Positions 1-8,623 of a stretch of DNA of 64,000 nt are shown piece after piece (the stretch's first letter is position 1; each line of letters begins with the position of its first letter). Source of the stretch: Dyadobacter fermentans (GTDB lineage: Bacteria > Bacteroidota > Bacteroidia > Cytophagales > Spirosomataceae). Position numbers and translations under genes: made by a program. The notes under the pieces are model-generated. The model worked only from the letters and a program-made list of their open reading frames with translations, searched no databases and was not told the DNA's origin. The stretch lies in the NCBI RefSeq assembly GCF_019924045.1, contig NZ_JAHXBN010000010.1, positions 868,001 through 932,000 on the forward strand, written 5' to 3'.

Positions 1-1
1 C

Positions 2-2350
2 CGCCGCCAGAAGTTGCTGACAGGCCTCGATAATTACGAGTTGTTTGATTTTAATGTCAAAATGGGCTTCCATCACCAGTATATGCGCAATATGCTGCAA
101 CTGAATGAGGGCTTGGGCAAGGGCACGAAACATCCGGTATTTTCCGAAATCGGCCAGCTTTCAGGCGTTTCCAATACCGACTGGAGCTGGGCGTCGCTAT
201 TCGCGGATTATGATAACGACGGCTGGAAAGATCTTTTCATCACGAATGGCAACCTTCGGGACTTCACCAATATGGATTTTGTGAAGTTTATGGGTGATCA
301 TTTGAAACGCATTGAAGGCCAGGTGAAGCGGGAAGACGTGCTCCAACTGGTGTACCAGATGCCGTCTTCGAACATGAAAAACTATCTTTTCCAAAACAGA
401 AAAGACCTGACATTTACCAACGTAGCCGACAGCTGGGGCCTCGGAGAAATATCCAACTCGGGTGGCGCAGCCTACGCCGACCTCGATAACGACGGCGACC
501 TGGACCTGGTCGTGAACAATATCAACAAGCCTGCATTCATTTACCAGAATGAAGGGGATAAGCATTTGAAAAATAATTACCTGAAAGTAAAACTGACCGG
601 GTCCGGCCAGAATACACTCGGCCTTGGCGCGAAAGTGACTATTTACCAGAGAGGCCAGCAACAGTACCTCGAACAAATGCCGACCCGCGGATACCAGTCG
701 AGCGTGTCGCCGACGCTGCATTTCGGATTGGGTAAGGAAGGGGCGGTTGATTCGCTGGTAGTAACCTGGCTGAATGGCAAGCAGGAAAAGGTGGTTAATC
801 CTAAAACAAATACCACACTGGCGCTGTCAGAGGCGAATGCCAAAGAAAAAGCGAAGGCTGCAAAAGCGGCTGCGCCCGTGTTTGTGCCGGTTGCTTCGCC
901 GATCGCATTCAAAAGCCCGGTTGTGAAAATGAATGACTTCAAACGTCAGCCGTTGCTGATCAACCCGATTTCCTTCTCGAACCCGTGCATGCGGAAAGGC
1001 GATGTAAACGGGGACGGCCTCGATGATGTGTTTATCGGAGGTACTTCGGGAGAAGCGGCTAAGTTGTATATCCAGCAAAAAGGCGGCGCATTTACCGTCA
1101 AGCCCGTTCCCGCTTTTGAGGTCGATAAGCGAAGTGAAGATACGGACGCATTGTTTTTTGATGCGAATGGTGACGGCGCACAGGACATATTCGTGGCCAG
1201 TGGCGGTTACGCGAGTTTCATGCCGGAGGATCCGTTGTTGCAAAGCCGGTTGTACATCAACGACGGCAAAGGGAATTTTACCAAAGCCTCTGGTGCATTG
1301 CCTGCTATGCTCACGAGCACGAGCTGTGTACGCTCCGCGGACATCAATGGCGACGGTAAGCCTGATCTTTTTGTGGGTGGCCGGGTCATTCCGGGCCGGT
1401 ACCCCGAAATACCCCGCAGCTATGTCCTGATTAATGACGGCAAAGGCAAATTCACCGATCAGACAGCTTCCATTTCCAAAGAGCTGGAAAACATAGGCCT
1501 GGTGACCGATGCTGCCTGGACTGACCTGAATGGCGACAAAAGAGCCGACCTGGTAGTGGTAGGAGAGTGGATGCCGGTTACGGTTTTGATCAACAACAAT
1601 GGCAAGCTCGAAAACAAAACCACTGAGTACTTTGACAAACCCTACAACGGCTGGTGGAACAAAATCCTCGTGGAAGACCTGAACGGAGACGGGAAGGAGG
1701 ACCTCGTGATCGGTAACATGGGTACCAACACCCAATGCAAAGCCAGTGATAGCGAGCCGGTGGAAATGGTGTACAAGGATTTCGATGACAATGGCTCCGT
1801 TGACCCGATTATGAGCTTTTACATTCAGGGAAAGAGCTATCCCTATGTTACCCGCGACGAAATGCTCGATCAAATGAGCATTATGCGTACCCGTTATCAG
1901 GATTACAAAAGCTACGCGGACCTGACGGTGAAGGAGATTTTTACCAAAGAAGAGCTGGAAGGAGCGAAGGAATTGAAAGCGACTTATCTGAAAACCGCTT
2001 TGTTCGAGCGGGCTGCGAATGGCAAGTTCGTTGAAAAGGCATTGCCCTTACAAACGCAGGTATCGCCAGTCTATACCATTACCTCGCTCGATTACAATGG
2101 CGATGGCAATAAGGACCTTTTGCTTTGCGGTAATATCAGCAAGGCGCGGCTCCGTTTCGGGAAGTACGATGCCAATTACGGTATTCTTTTGCAGGGCAAT
2201 GGCAAAGGGCAATTTGAATACGTCAATCAGGATAAATCGGGTTTTGGCTTGAAAGGCGATGTGCGCAGCGTGCTGCCGGTCGGTAACAAACTGCTATTCG
2301 GTATCAATCAACAGGAAATAAAAGCATATCAAATTGGTAAAGTTCAGTAA
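2..2350 (+). CDS. FG-GAP/VCBS repeat protein with ASPIC/UnbV domain (5' end outside window)
   Basis: The reading frame is open from the first bases, with residues RRQK before the TTG at 14, so this is the C-terminal part of a longer secreted protein. At least eight Asp-rich calcium-binding loops are visible (for example DYDNDGWKD, DLDNDGDLD, DVNGDGLDD, DINGDGKPD, DLNGDGKED, DYNGDGNKD), which are typical of FG-GAP/VCBS beta-propeller blades. Between the first two and the later loops, at roughly 580-810, lies an ASPIC/UnbV-like segment (LGLGAKVTIY, RGYQSS, FGLG, VTWLNGK). Family members are exported or cell-surface proteins of the CRTAC1-like group; their ligand is generally unknown. The stop codon overlaps the start of the next gene by 17 bases, so the two are probably co-transcribed. 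Confidence 0.9.
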   Translation, partial: RRQKLLTGLDNYELFDFNVKMGFHHQYMRNMLQLNEGLGKGTKHPVFSEIGQLSGVSNTDWSWASLFADYDNDGWKDLFITNGNLRDFTNMDFVKFMGDHLKRIEGQVKREDVLQLVYQMPSSNMKNYLFQNRKDLTFTNVADSWGLGEISNSGGAAYADLDNDGDLDLVVNNINKPAFIYQNEGDKHLKNNYLKVKLTGSGQNTLGLGAKVTIYQRGQQQYLEQMPTRGYQSSVSPTLHFGLGKEGAVDSLVVTWLNGKQEKVVNPKTNTTLALSEANAKEKAKAAKAAAPVFVPVASPIAFKSPVVKMNDFKRQPLLINPISFSNPCMRKGDVNGDGLDDVFIGGTSGEAAKLYIQQKGGAFTVKPVPAFEVDKRSEDTDALFFDANGDGAQDIFVASGGYASFMPEDPLLQSRLYINDGKGNFTKASGALPAMLTSTSCVRSADINGDGKPDLFVGGRVIPGRYPEIPRSYVLINDGKGKFTDQTASISKELENIGLVTDAAWTDLNGDKRADLVVVGEWMPVTVLINNNGKLENKTTEYFDKPYNGWWNKILVEDLNGDGKEDLVIGNMGTNTQCKASDSEPVEMVYKDFDDNGSVDPIMSFYIQGKSYPYVTRDEMLDQMSIMRTRYQDYKSYADLTVKEIFTKEELEGAKELKATYLKTALFERAANGKFVEKALPLQTQVSPVYTITSLDYNGDGNKDLLLCGNISKARLRFGKYDANYGILLQGNGKGQFEYVNQDKSGFGLKGDVRSVLPVGNKLLFGINQQEIKAYQIGKVQ

Positions 2351-3647
2351 CCTCCTTCTGGGAATGCTGCTGGTTGTCACGTGGGCGGCCTGCAAAAAGA
2401 GTGAGTCAAAAAAGGAAATCGATCCGACGGTGATCGGTCAGGTGACGCAGCAAATGACCGACGTAATGGTGCATGACGTCACTAACCCGCCGCTGGGGGC
2501 GCGGTTTTATTCCTACGCGTGTCTGGCAGGCTACGAAGTGATAGCTGCAAACGACAAAGCGTATCCTACCATGCACGGGGTCCTGAATGACTTCCCGGAA
2601 ATCGAAAAGCCGAAGGTCGCCGAGTACTCCTATCAACTGGCGGCAGCTTTGGCGATGCTCGAAACCGCAAAGAAAATGCAGCCTTCGGGTGGTTTGCTGC
2701 TCAAAAAGTACCAGCAGAGCCTGGTCGATTCCTGCAAGAAAATCGGGTTTACCGAAGAGATACTGGCCGGATCGCAGGAATATGCGCTGGCGATCAGCAA
2801 GCAGATCCTCAAATATGCCAAAGCCGACCGGTATAATAAGATCAGCAACTTCCCGCGTTATGAACCGCACGGCGGCCCGGGAACTTGGTACCCGACGCCC
2901 CCCGGCTATTTCCCGCCGGTAGAGCCTTATTTTAAAACCGTACGGCCATTCACATTAGACTCGGCAGCGCAGTTCAAACCCGCTCCGCCTGTCGCGTTCT
3001 CGGAATCGAAAGACTCGGAGTTTTTCAAGCTTATGAAGCGCAATTACGACGATGATCAAAAAGCGGAAGAGCACCGGGTAATCGCCGCGTTCTGGGATTG
3101 TAACCCGTTTGCATTGGAAAATAAGGGCCATTTATTGGTAGGGATGAAGAAAATCTCTCCGGGCGCACACTGGATGGGCATTACCGATATTGCCTGCCGG
3201 AAAGCGAAAACCGATTTCTCCAAAACCATGCTGATCAATACCTCGGTGGCGATCGGGCTGATGGATGGTTTTATGGCCTGCTGGGACGAGAAGTACCGCA
3301 GCAACCGCATCCGCCCCGAAACTGCCATCCGCAAATACATCGACCCGAGCTGGAAGCCATTTCTCCAGACGCCGCCATTTCCGGAATACCTGAGCGGACA
3401 CTCGGTGATATCAACAGCGGCTGCCGTTATTCTTACCCATTATTTCGGTGACAATTTCGCCTATACCGACACTGTGGAGGAACGCTTCAATCTGAAAGCG
3501 CGCCCATTCAGGTCCTTTCTTCACGCTTCGGAGGAATCCGGCATTTCACGTTTTTACGGTGGTATCCACTTTATGGATGCGATCGAGAATGGTCAAAAGC
3601 AAGGCCGGCAAGTCGGTGAATGGGTGGTTAGGAAGCTTGGAAGATAA
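2334..3647 (+). CDS. Vanadium-dependent haloperoxidase / PAP2-like phosphatase lipoprotein
   Basis: A 437-residue protein of the vanadium haloperoxidase/acid phosphatase superfamily. The vanadate/phosphate-binding signature is complete: KYRSNRIRP near residue 320, EYLSGHS near 350 and SRFYGGIHFMD near 404, the last carrying the His that would bind vanadate or form the phospho-enzyme. The TTG start at 2334 gives a lipoprotein signal (hydrophobic LLLGMLLVVTWAAC, lipobox cysteine about residue 20); an ATG at 2364 would shorten the n-region and is less convincing. It overlaps the preceding VCBS gene. That pairing recurs in Bacteroidota as I remember it, but the reaction is unproven: either halide oxidation or phosphatase activity is possible. 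Confidence 0.85.
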   Translation: MVKFSNLLLGMLLVVTWAACKKSESKKEIDPTVIGQVTQQMTDVMVHDVTNPPLGARFYSYACLAGYEVIAANDKAYPTMHGVLNDFPEIEKPKVAEYSYQLAAALAMLETAKKMQPSGGLLLKKYQQSLVDSCKKIGFTEEILAGSQEYALAISKQILKYAKADRYNKISNFPRYEPHGGPGTWYPTPPGYFPPVEPYFKTVRPFTLDSAAQFKPAPPVAFSESKDSEFFKLMKRNYDDDQKAEEHRVIAAFWDCNPFALENKGHLLVGMKKISPGAHWMGITDIACRKAKTDFSKTMLINTSVAIGLMDGFMACWDEKYRSNRIRPETAIRKYIDPSWKPFLQTPPFPEYLSGHSVISTAAAVILTHYFGDNFAYTDTVEERFNLKARPFRSFLHASEESGISRFYGGIHFMDAIENGQKQGRQVGEWVVRKLGR

Positions 3648-3787
3648 ACTAGATTTTTGGCAACTCTTGTTTAAGAAAATGCAGCAAACTCATGACTATA
3701 ACTCCATGGCAATCGCTGGAAACTGGCTTAACCTTTTTTCGATGACGTCTTGAATTCTCCTTACTAGCATGTGATAAAGTTACATAC

Positions 3788-3830
3788 TAACCTAGTAAAT
3801 CCAAAACTGAACTTTGGATTTACTAGGTTA
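3788..3830. terminator. Perfect 18-bp hairpin overlapping the patatin stop codon
   Basis: Arms 3788-3805 and 3813-3830 are exact reverse complements around a 7-nt loop (actgaac). The stem is AT-rich and lies between the convergent haloperoxidase and patatin genes; the TAG stop of the patatin gene (3823-3825) is inside the right arm. It could act as a bidirectional terminator or mRNA 3'-end protector. No long T-run follows, so factor-independent termination is only likely, not certain. The rest of 3648-3787 shows no gene. Confidence 0.6.
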
Positions 3831-4578
3831 ATTGCCTGGTGTGATTGAGCAAAACCTTCGTGAACGTGTATCCCACCTCAAACAACTGATCCGCCTTCCT
3901 GAAATCGAAAATGCTGAAACGGCTCAATGCCGGCGGTTCGATCAGCAGGTTGCATTTCGTGAAGCGGGCTTTGGTTTTGGTATGCATGGCCAGAATGAGG
4001 CTGCGGTAGATGATCTCCGTGGTCCGTTTAAGCGGTTTATCCAGATTGAACGGATTGCAATGGCTCCCGATAATATAATCTGCCTCGTCGAGCACCGGTT
4101 CGACGGGCAGGTTATTCAGAACGCCTCCGTCGACTAACTCGTGTCCACTGTAATGCATCGGACTGAAAAGCCCGGGAATGCAGCAAGAGGCTAGGACGGG
4201 TAATGCCAGTTCCCCGCTTCTGAAACGGACTTCCTCTCCTGAAACAATGTCGGTAGCGGTCACTACCAGCGGCGTTTTTAAAGATTCAAAAGTGTTTTCG
4301 GGAATGAACTTGCGGAAGACATCCTCCATCTTTCGCATATGCAGCAGTCCGTTCGCACCGATTCCGAATCTTAAATATGGGTAAAAACTCGTGTCGCGGA
4401 TGATTTTGAGAATCTTGCCCGGCTCGTAGCCGTGCGCCAGCAGCGCGCCCACAAAGGCGCCCGAACTCGTCGCGCTGATCACATCGGGTCGCACGCCACG
4501 CTCCCATAACGCCTGCGCCACACCCACATGTGCGATCCCACGCGCGCCCCCGCCTGAGAGGATTAGTGCTGTTTTCAT
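3823..4578 (-). CDS. Patatin-like phospholipase family protein
   Basis: A 251-residue protein with the patatin fold signature: oxyanion loop SGGGARG at residues 8-14, nucleophile elbow ATSSG with Ser38, and the catalytic Asp in VDGGVLNNLP near residue 150. The elbow has Ala where the usual GxSxG has Gly, a tolerated variation. There is no signal peptide, so it should act in the cytoplasm or on the inner face of the membrane, hydrolysing acyl esters of phospholipids. It is the last gene of a minus-strand run after the VapBC-like pair, with 2 bases between it and the broken toxin gene. The substrate cannot be told from sequence. Confidence 0.88.
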   Translation of the reverse strand: MKTALILSGGGARGIAHVGVAQALWERGVRPDVISATSSGAFVGALLAHGYEPGKILKIIRDTSFYPYLRFGIGANGLLHMRKMEDVFRKFIPENTFESLKTPLVVTATDIVSGEEVRFRSGELALPVLASCCIPGLFSPMHYSGHELVDGGVLNNLPVEPVLDEADYIIGSHCNPFNLDKPLKRTTEIIYRSLILAMHTKTKARFTKCNLLIEPPALSRFSIFDFRKADQLFEVGYTFTKVLLNHTRQLT

Positions 4579-4580
4579 GG

Positions 4581-4968
4581 TTAGGGAAGAAGTATTAATT
4601 CATCGACTCGTTCGAAATGCTTCACATTCAACGTTATTAGCGGCAAGCTGTAATGAACTGCCGTAGCGGCTATGAAAAGATCTGCCATGCCGATTAATTT
4701 GCTTTGCTTCTTGAGGGTCTTGTTGATGCCGACAGCCGTGCGAGCGACCTCTTTGTCGAATGCCAAGACCTGGGTTCTGAACAAAAAGTCCTCCCAATAA
4801 TCTATCTGATTTGGTAGTGCCGGTGTAAATTTCGAATTCGGTAATCGCCGAAATGCAAAAGTGAGCATCTCCGGTTACCAATTTCATTAGCCGGGAATTT
4901 GCCTTGTCGGATTTGCGGAAAAAATCGATGAGAATGGAAGTGTCAACAAGCACTAGTTCTTTCGCCAT
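4581..4968 (-). pseudogene. PIN-domain VapC-type toxin, frameshifted
   Basis: Two overlapping frames together make one PIN-domain protein. The first frame, from the ATG at 4968, reads VLVDTSILIDFFRKSDKANS and then ISAITEFEIYTGT, giving the first acidic residues of a PIN nuclease. The frame is then lost, and the next frame continues with QIDYWEDF, VLAFDKEVA, LIGMADLFIAATA and LPLITLNVKHF, which is the C-terminal half with the further acidic residues. The shift lies at about 4800-4820 and equals one extra base or two missing bases. No obvious slippery heptamer is visible there. An intact protein would be an RNA-cleaving toxin of about 128 residues. It may be a true pseudogene, a sequencing error, or less likely a programmed frameshift. 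Confidence 0.8.
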
Positions 4969-5177
4969 TGGTCAATTGCCTTTCTGGTTTCTTCAATCGT
5001 TTTTATTTGATTTTCAGAGAACGTTGGGGCTGACAGCAAAAATTCTTCGAGTGAATTGTTGAGAGAGGCTGCTTCAAGGCGATTCAGCTCAGCTTTTAGT
5101 TTCTTGCGCTGAACGTCTGACAAACCTCTTAACTGGGATATCAGATGATTGAATTGTATGTCCTTTTGAGTGTGCAT
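4953..5177 (-). CDS. Small VapB-like antitoxin partner of the PIN protein
   Basis: A 74-residue, charged, mainly helical protein (ISQLRGLSDVQRKKLKAELN near the N-terminus, then LLSAPTFSENQIKTIEETRK and RKAIDQWRKN). Its 3' end overlaps the toxin start by 16 bases, the arrangement usual for an antitoxin-toxin operon. The C-terminal half resembles the toxin-binding tails of small Bacteroidota antitoxins; no clear DNA-binding motif can be named. I chose the ATG at 5177 over a TTG six bases upstream. The role as antitoxin is inferred from size, overlap and the PIN neighbour. Confidence 0.7.
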   Translation of the reverse strand: MHTQKDIQFNHLISQLRGLSDVQRKKLKAELNRLEAASLNNSLEEFLLSAPTFSENQIKTIEETRKAIDQWRKN

Positions 5178-5203
5178 ATTCAAATTTAGTTAAATTTTTA
5201 CAT

Positions 5204-6052
5204 TTACTCAACCAGGAAATCTACTAGCAGCCCCCGCTCCCGAACCCTGATGCCTTTCTCGGTTTGCTCCACCAATGCCGCCTCATATACAGGATCATGC
5301 TCAAAAAATAATATGCATTGCTCCTCAACGGCCTGTTGGAGGACGCGCTGTTTTTCCTCTATCGTTTGCAGTGGCCGCATATCGTAGCTCATGATCCAGG
5401 GAATGGGAACGTGGTAGGAAGAAGGGAAAAGGTCGGCGCAGTAGATGATCTTCTGGTTTTTGTATTGGATAACGGGCAGCATCATTTGCTCGGTATGGCC
5501 GTCGACATGGATGAGGCCGATGCCTTCAAATGGCGACTGGCCATGCTCAACAAACCGTAACTGTCCCGATTCCTGCAATGGAAGGATGTTTTCCTTCAAA
5601 AAAGAGGCCTTCTCTCGCGGATTGGGATGGGTGGCCCATTGCCAGTGCGCTTCGTTAGACCAGTAGGTGGCATTGGGAAAAGTCGGTTCGAGGCGGGAGC
5701 CATCGCGGCTGAACTGCACGGCACCTCCGACGTGGTCGAAATGCAGGTGGGTCAGGAACACGTCGGTGATGTCGGCGGGACTGAAACCTTTTGCTTCGAT
5801 CGACGAATGCAGGGTAGCCTCGCCGTGGAGGTCGTAATGCCCGAAAAACTTGTCGTCCTGCTTGTTCCCCATTCCGGTATCCACCAATATTAGTTTCGCC
5901 CCATCCTCGATAAGCAGGCATCGCATGGCCCAGGAACAGAGGTTCTTTTCATCGGCCGGGTTCTGTTTGTTCCAAAGTACTTTCGGAACCACGCCGAACA
6001 TGGCCCCGCCATCGAGCTTGAAAAAACCGGTGTCGATGATATGGATTTTCAT
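5204..6052 (-). CDS. MBL-fold metallo-hydrolase
   Basis: A 282-residue metallo-beta-lactamase-fold enzyme. The metal-binding motif THLHFDHVGG (HxHxDH) is near residue 101, followed by a later His in DGHTEQM and the bridging Asp in CADLFPSS. No signal peptide is seen, so it is cytoplasmic. This layout, with DTGMGNK before the motif, is that of the lactonase-like/AHL-lactonase-related branch of the superfamily, which hydrolyses small esters or lactones; the actual substrate is unknown. It is divergent from the GH92 gene, with 110 bases of shared upstream region, and stands 26 bases before the VapB-like gene. Confidence 0.85.
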   Translation of the reverse strand: MKIHIIDTGFFKLDGGAMFGVVPKVLWNKQNPADEKNLCSWAMRCLLIEDGAKLILVDTGMGNKQDDKFFGHYDLHGEATLHSSIEAKGFSPADITDVFLTHLHFDHVGGAVQFSRDGSRLEPTFPNATYWSNEAHWQWATHPNPREKASFLKENILPLQESGQLRFVEHGQSPFEGIGLIHVDGHTEQMMLPVIQYKNQKIIYCADLFPSSYHVPIPWIMSYDMRPLQTIEEKQRVLQQAVEEQCILFFEHDPVYEAALVEQTEKGIRVRERGLLVDFLVE

Positions 6053-6162
6053 AGGGTTATTTGGATTTAAATCGTCCTGATCAGTGGAATATCAACATTC
6101 TATCGACCTAACATACCATTATTTTTTCGATCTTCCGACCTGAATTAATAACAAGCCTAACC

Positions 6163-8478
6163 ATGCGCGTACCGTTCCTCTCAGTCAGTTTCCTGTTGTT
6201 GTCGACGTTTTTTGTTGATAATCAATCCTATGCACAAAAAATGCCCGTCGACTACGTGGCGACAATGATTGGCACCGCGCCATCGGCCACCGAGAGTGCC
6301 AAAGCACACAGCGAAGCAGGCAGCGAGCTGAAAGGCCAGACCATCCCTGCAGTGGGCGTCCCGAATGGTATGACACAGTGGACGCCGCAGACGCGTTCCA
6401 CCGAAACCAAATGCATCGCTCCGTTTTACTATAATGATAACAAGTTTCAGGGCTTCCGAGGTACGCATTGGCTGAATGGCTCGTGCGTGCAGGACTACGG
6501 ATCGGTGACGGTTATGCCGCTCTCGGGAGAGCTCACGACCAATCCAGAAAAGCGGGCCAGCCTGTTCAGTCATGAAAAGGAGCAAAGCACACCCGATTAT
6601 TACAGCGTATGGCTGCAAGACCATCAGATCAATGCTGAGGTCACTGCCCTCGCCCGGACGGCCCTCATGCGGTTCAAGTTCGAGAGCGGAGAGGAATCGT
6701 TTATCATCATCGAACCCAACAGCGACGAAGGGGAGGGTTTCGTGGAGGTGCTTCGCGAGCGGGGGGAAATCGTAGGCTATAATCCTGTTCACCGCATTTA
6801 CCAGGGTTCGGGACAGCCGGCGGGGATCAGCGGATACTTTGTGATCAAGTTTGACAAGAAATTCATGCAATCGGGCGTGTGGTTGGGCGACACCATTACG
6901 CCGATGGGCAGGATACTTACCGGCAAGGGAAACCGCGAGAAGCTCGGGGCGTATGTAGGTTTTGGGGATGAAAAGCAGGTGATTACCGTGCGGATCGGCA
7001 CTTCTTTCACGAGTATTGAAGGCGCGAGGGCGAACCTTGAAAAGGAATTGGGCTCCAAGTCATTGGAGGTTGTCCGTAAATCGGCACGTGAGGCGTGGAA
7101 TGAAGCATTGGGCAAGGTAAGGGTAGCCGGAAGCGACAATGATAAAACACTCTTTTATAGTGCCCTGTACAGAACCAAGCTTTCGCCAAGGCTCTTCTCG
7201 GATGTAGATGGCAGCTACCCGTCATTTGGAGGCGGTACCCCGCTGCAAAAAGCCGAGGGGTTCGATTACTATTGCGATTTCAGCATGTGGGATACATTCC
7301 GCGCGGCTATGCCTCTGGAAATAATGCTCGAACCCAAAAGGGCCGGGGATATGATGCAGTCGCTGGTAAAAAAAGCCGAACAAGGTGGTTGGATGCCGAT
7401 TTTTCCTTGCTGGAACCATTATACGGCGGCCATGGTAGGCGACCACGCATTATCCGTCATTGCGGATGCCTATGCCAAGAATGTGCGGAATTTTGATGTG
7501 AACAGCGCGTATCAGTTTTTGCATAAAAACGCCTTCGAGGTGAATACCAATGCCAAAAGCTACGAGGCCGGACAGGGCCGTCGGGCATTGAAATCGTATC
7601 TGCAATATGGCTATGTGCCGTTGGAAGACAGTGTATGGCAGGCTTTCCACAAGCGCGAGCAGGTGTCGCGCACGCTCGAATACGCGTACGACGACTTTTG
7701 CCTGTCGACCCTGGCAAACGGTTTAGGGAAGAAAGAGGACGCAGACCAGCTCCGCAGCAGGGCGCTCAATTACCGGCATGTGATCGACCCGTCGACAGGC
7801 TATGCACGCGGGCGGTATTCCGATGGACGCTGGATTGCCAATTTTGACCCTTTCGCAAAGCGGGCCAGCTTCATTACCGAGGGCTCACCGGCGCAATATA
7901 CATGGTTTGTGCCGCAGGATATGGCGGGGTTACAAAAGATCATGGGCGGGAAGGCCCGCTTCGCCTCGAAACTCGACACATTGTTCGATCAGGGTCATTA
8001 CTGGCACGGCAACGAGCCGAATCACCAGATTGCCTACCTCTATGTCTTCGCGGGGCAGCCGTGGAAGACCCAGCAATGGACGCGGTCCATTATCCGAAGC
8101 GAATATGATACCAGTGTGGGCGGACTGAGCGGTAACGAGGACGGCGGGCAGATGTCGGCCTGGCTGGCGTTCAGTATGATGGGTTTTTACCCCGTGGCGC
8201 CGGGAACGGACCAGTATGTGCTGGGAAGCCCTGTTTTTGAAGAAATTTCCATTGAGACAGGCAAGAATCACAAGTTTACCGTGAAGGCGAAAGGGGTTTC
8301 CGACAATGCCCGGTATATTCAATCGGCGACGTTGAACGGCAAACCTTTCACCCGGACCTACATTACTCACGGCGAGCTGTTGAAAGGCGGCTCACTGGTA
8401 CTGCAAATGGGAGATAAACCCAATAAGGAATGGGGCGTGCAGGCGGCTGATATGCCTTTTTCTCTGACTAAAAATTGA
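6163..8478 (+). CDS. GH92 family alpha-mannosidase, exported
   Basis: A 771-residue protein beginning with a signal peptide (FLSVSFLLLSTFFV, cleavage likely after SYAQ). GH92 hallmarks run through it: an N-terminal beta-sandwich with FRGTHWLNG and DYGSVTVMPLSG, then the (alpha/alpha)6 barrel with FDYYCDFSMWDTFRAAMP, and the C-terminal GNEDGGQMSAWLAFSMMGFYP, which holds the catalytic and calcium-binding acidic residues. Family enzymes are calcium-dependent, inverting exo-alpha-mannosidases acting on host or fungal N-glycans and mannan; the linkage preference cannot be told. It lies alone between a divergent hydrolase and the next flavoenzyme, not inside a SusCD locus. Confidence 0.93.
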   Translation: MRVPFLSVSFLLLSTFFVDNQSYAQKMPVDYVATMIGTAPSATESAKAHSEAGSELKGQTIPAVGVPNGMTQWTPQTRSTETKCIAPFYYNDNKFQGFRGTHWLNGSCVQDYGSVTVMPLSGELTTNPEKRASLFSHEKEQSTPDYYSVWLQDHQINAEVTALARTALMRFKFESGEESFIIIEPNSDEGEGFVEVLRERGEIVGYNPVHRIYQGSGQPAGISGYFVIKFDKKFMQSGVWLGDTITPMGRILTGKGNREKLGAYVGFGDEKQVITVRIGTSFTSIEGARANLEKELGSKSLEVVRKSAREAWNEALGKVRVAGSDNDKTLFYSALYRTKLSPRLFSDVDGSYPSFGGGTPLQKAEGFDYYCDFSMWDTFRAAMPLEIMLEPKRAGDMMQSLVKKAEQGGWMPIFPCWNHYTAAMVGDHALSVIADAYAKNVRNFDVNSAYQFLHKNAFEVNTNAKSYEAGQGRRALKSYLQYGYVPLEDSVWQAFHKREQVSRTLEYAYDDFCLSTLANGLGKKEDADQLRSRALNYRHVIDPSTGYARGRYSDGRWIANFDPFAKRASFITEGSPAQYTWFVPQDMAGLQKIMGGKARFASKLDTLFDQGHYWHGNEPNHQIAYLYVFAGQPWKTQQWTRSIIRSEYDTSVGGLSGNEDGGQMSAWLAFSMMGFYPVAPGTDQYVLGSPVFEEISIETGKNHKFTVKAKGVSDNARYIQSATLNGKPFTRTYITHGELLKGGSLVLQMGDKPNKEWGVQAADMPFSLTKN

Positions 8479-8623
8479 TATGCCCTGGGAGTGGCCTCTG
8501 AATGTAAAAATTGTATTTCAAGAAAGAATGTTTTGATATTTTCTAAGACTGCCATATAAAATTTGCATTCATAACGGTTGGTGGCTAAATTCCACAATTC
8601 CATTACTATTCACTCCCAACCCA

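Noticed and set aside
827..1873. Long open frame of 348 codons on the minus strand of the VCBS gene
   Set aside because: It is the antisense of a strongly supported coding sequence with Asp-rich loops and shows no family features.
4796..4825. Programmed frameshift site in the PIN toxin
   Set aside because: No slippery heptamer or following pseudoknot can be seen, so a simple indel is the better reading.
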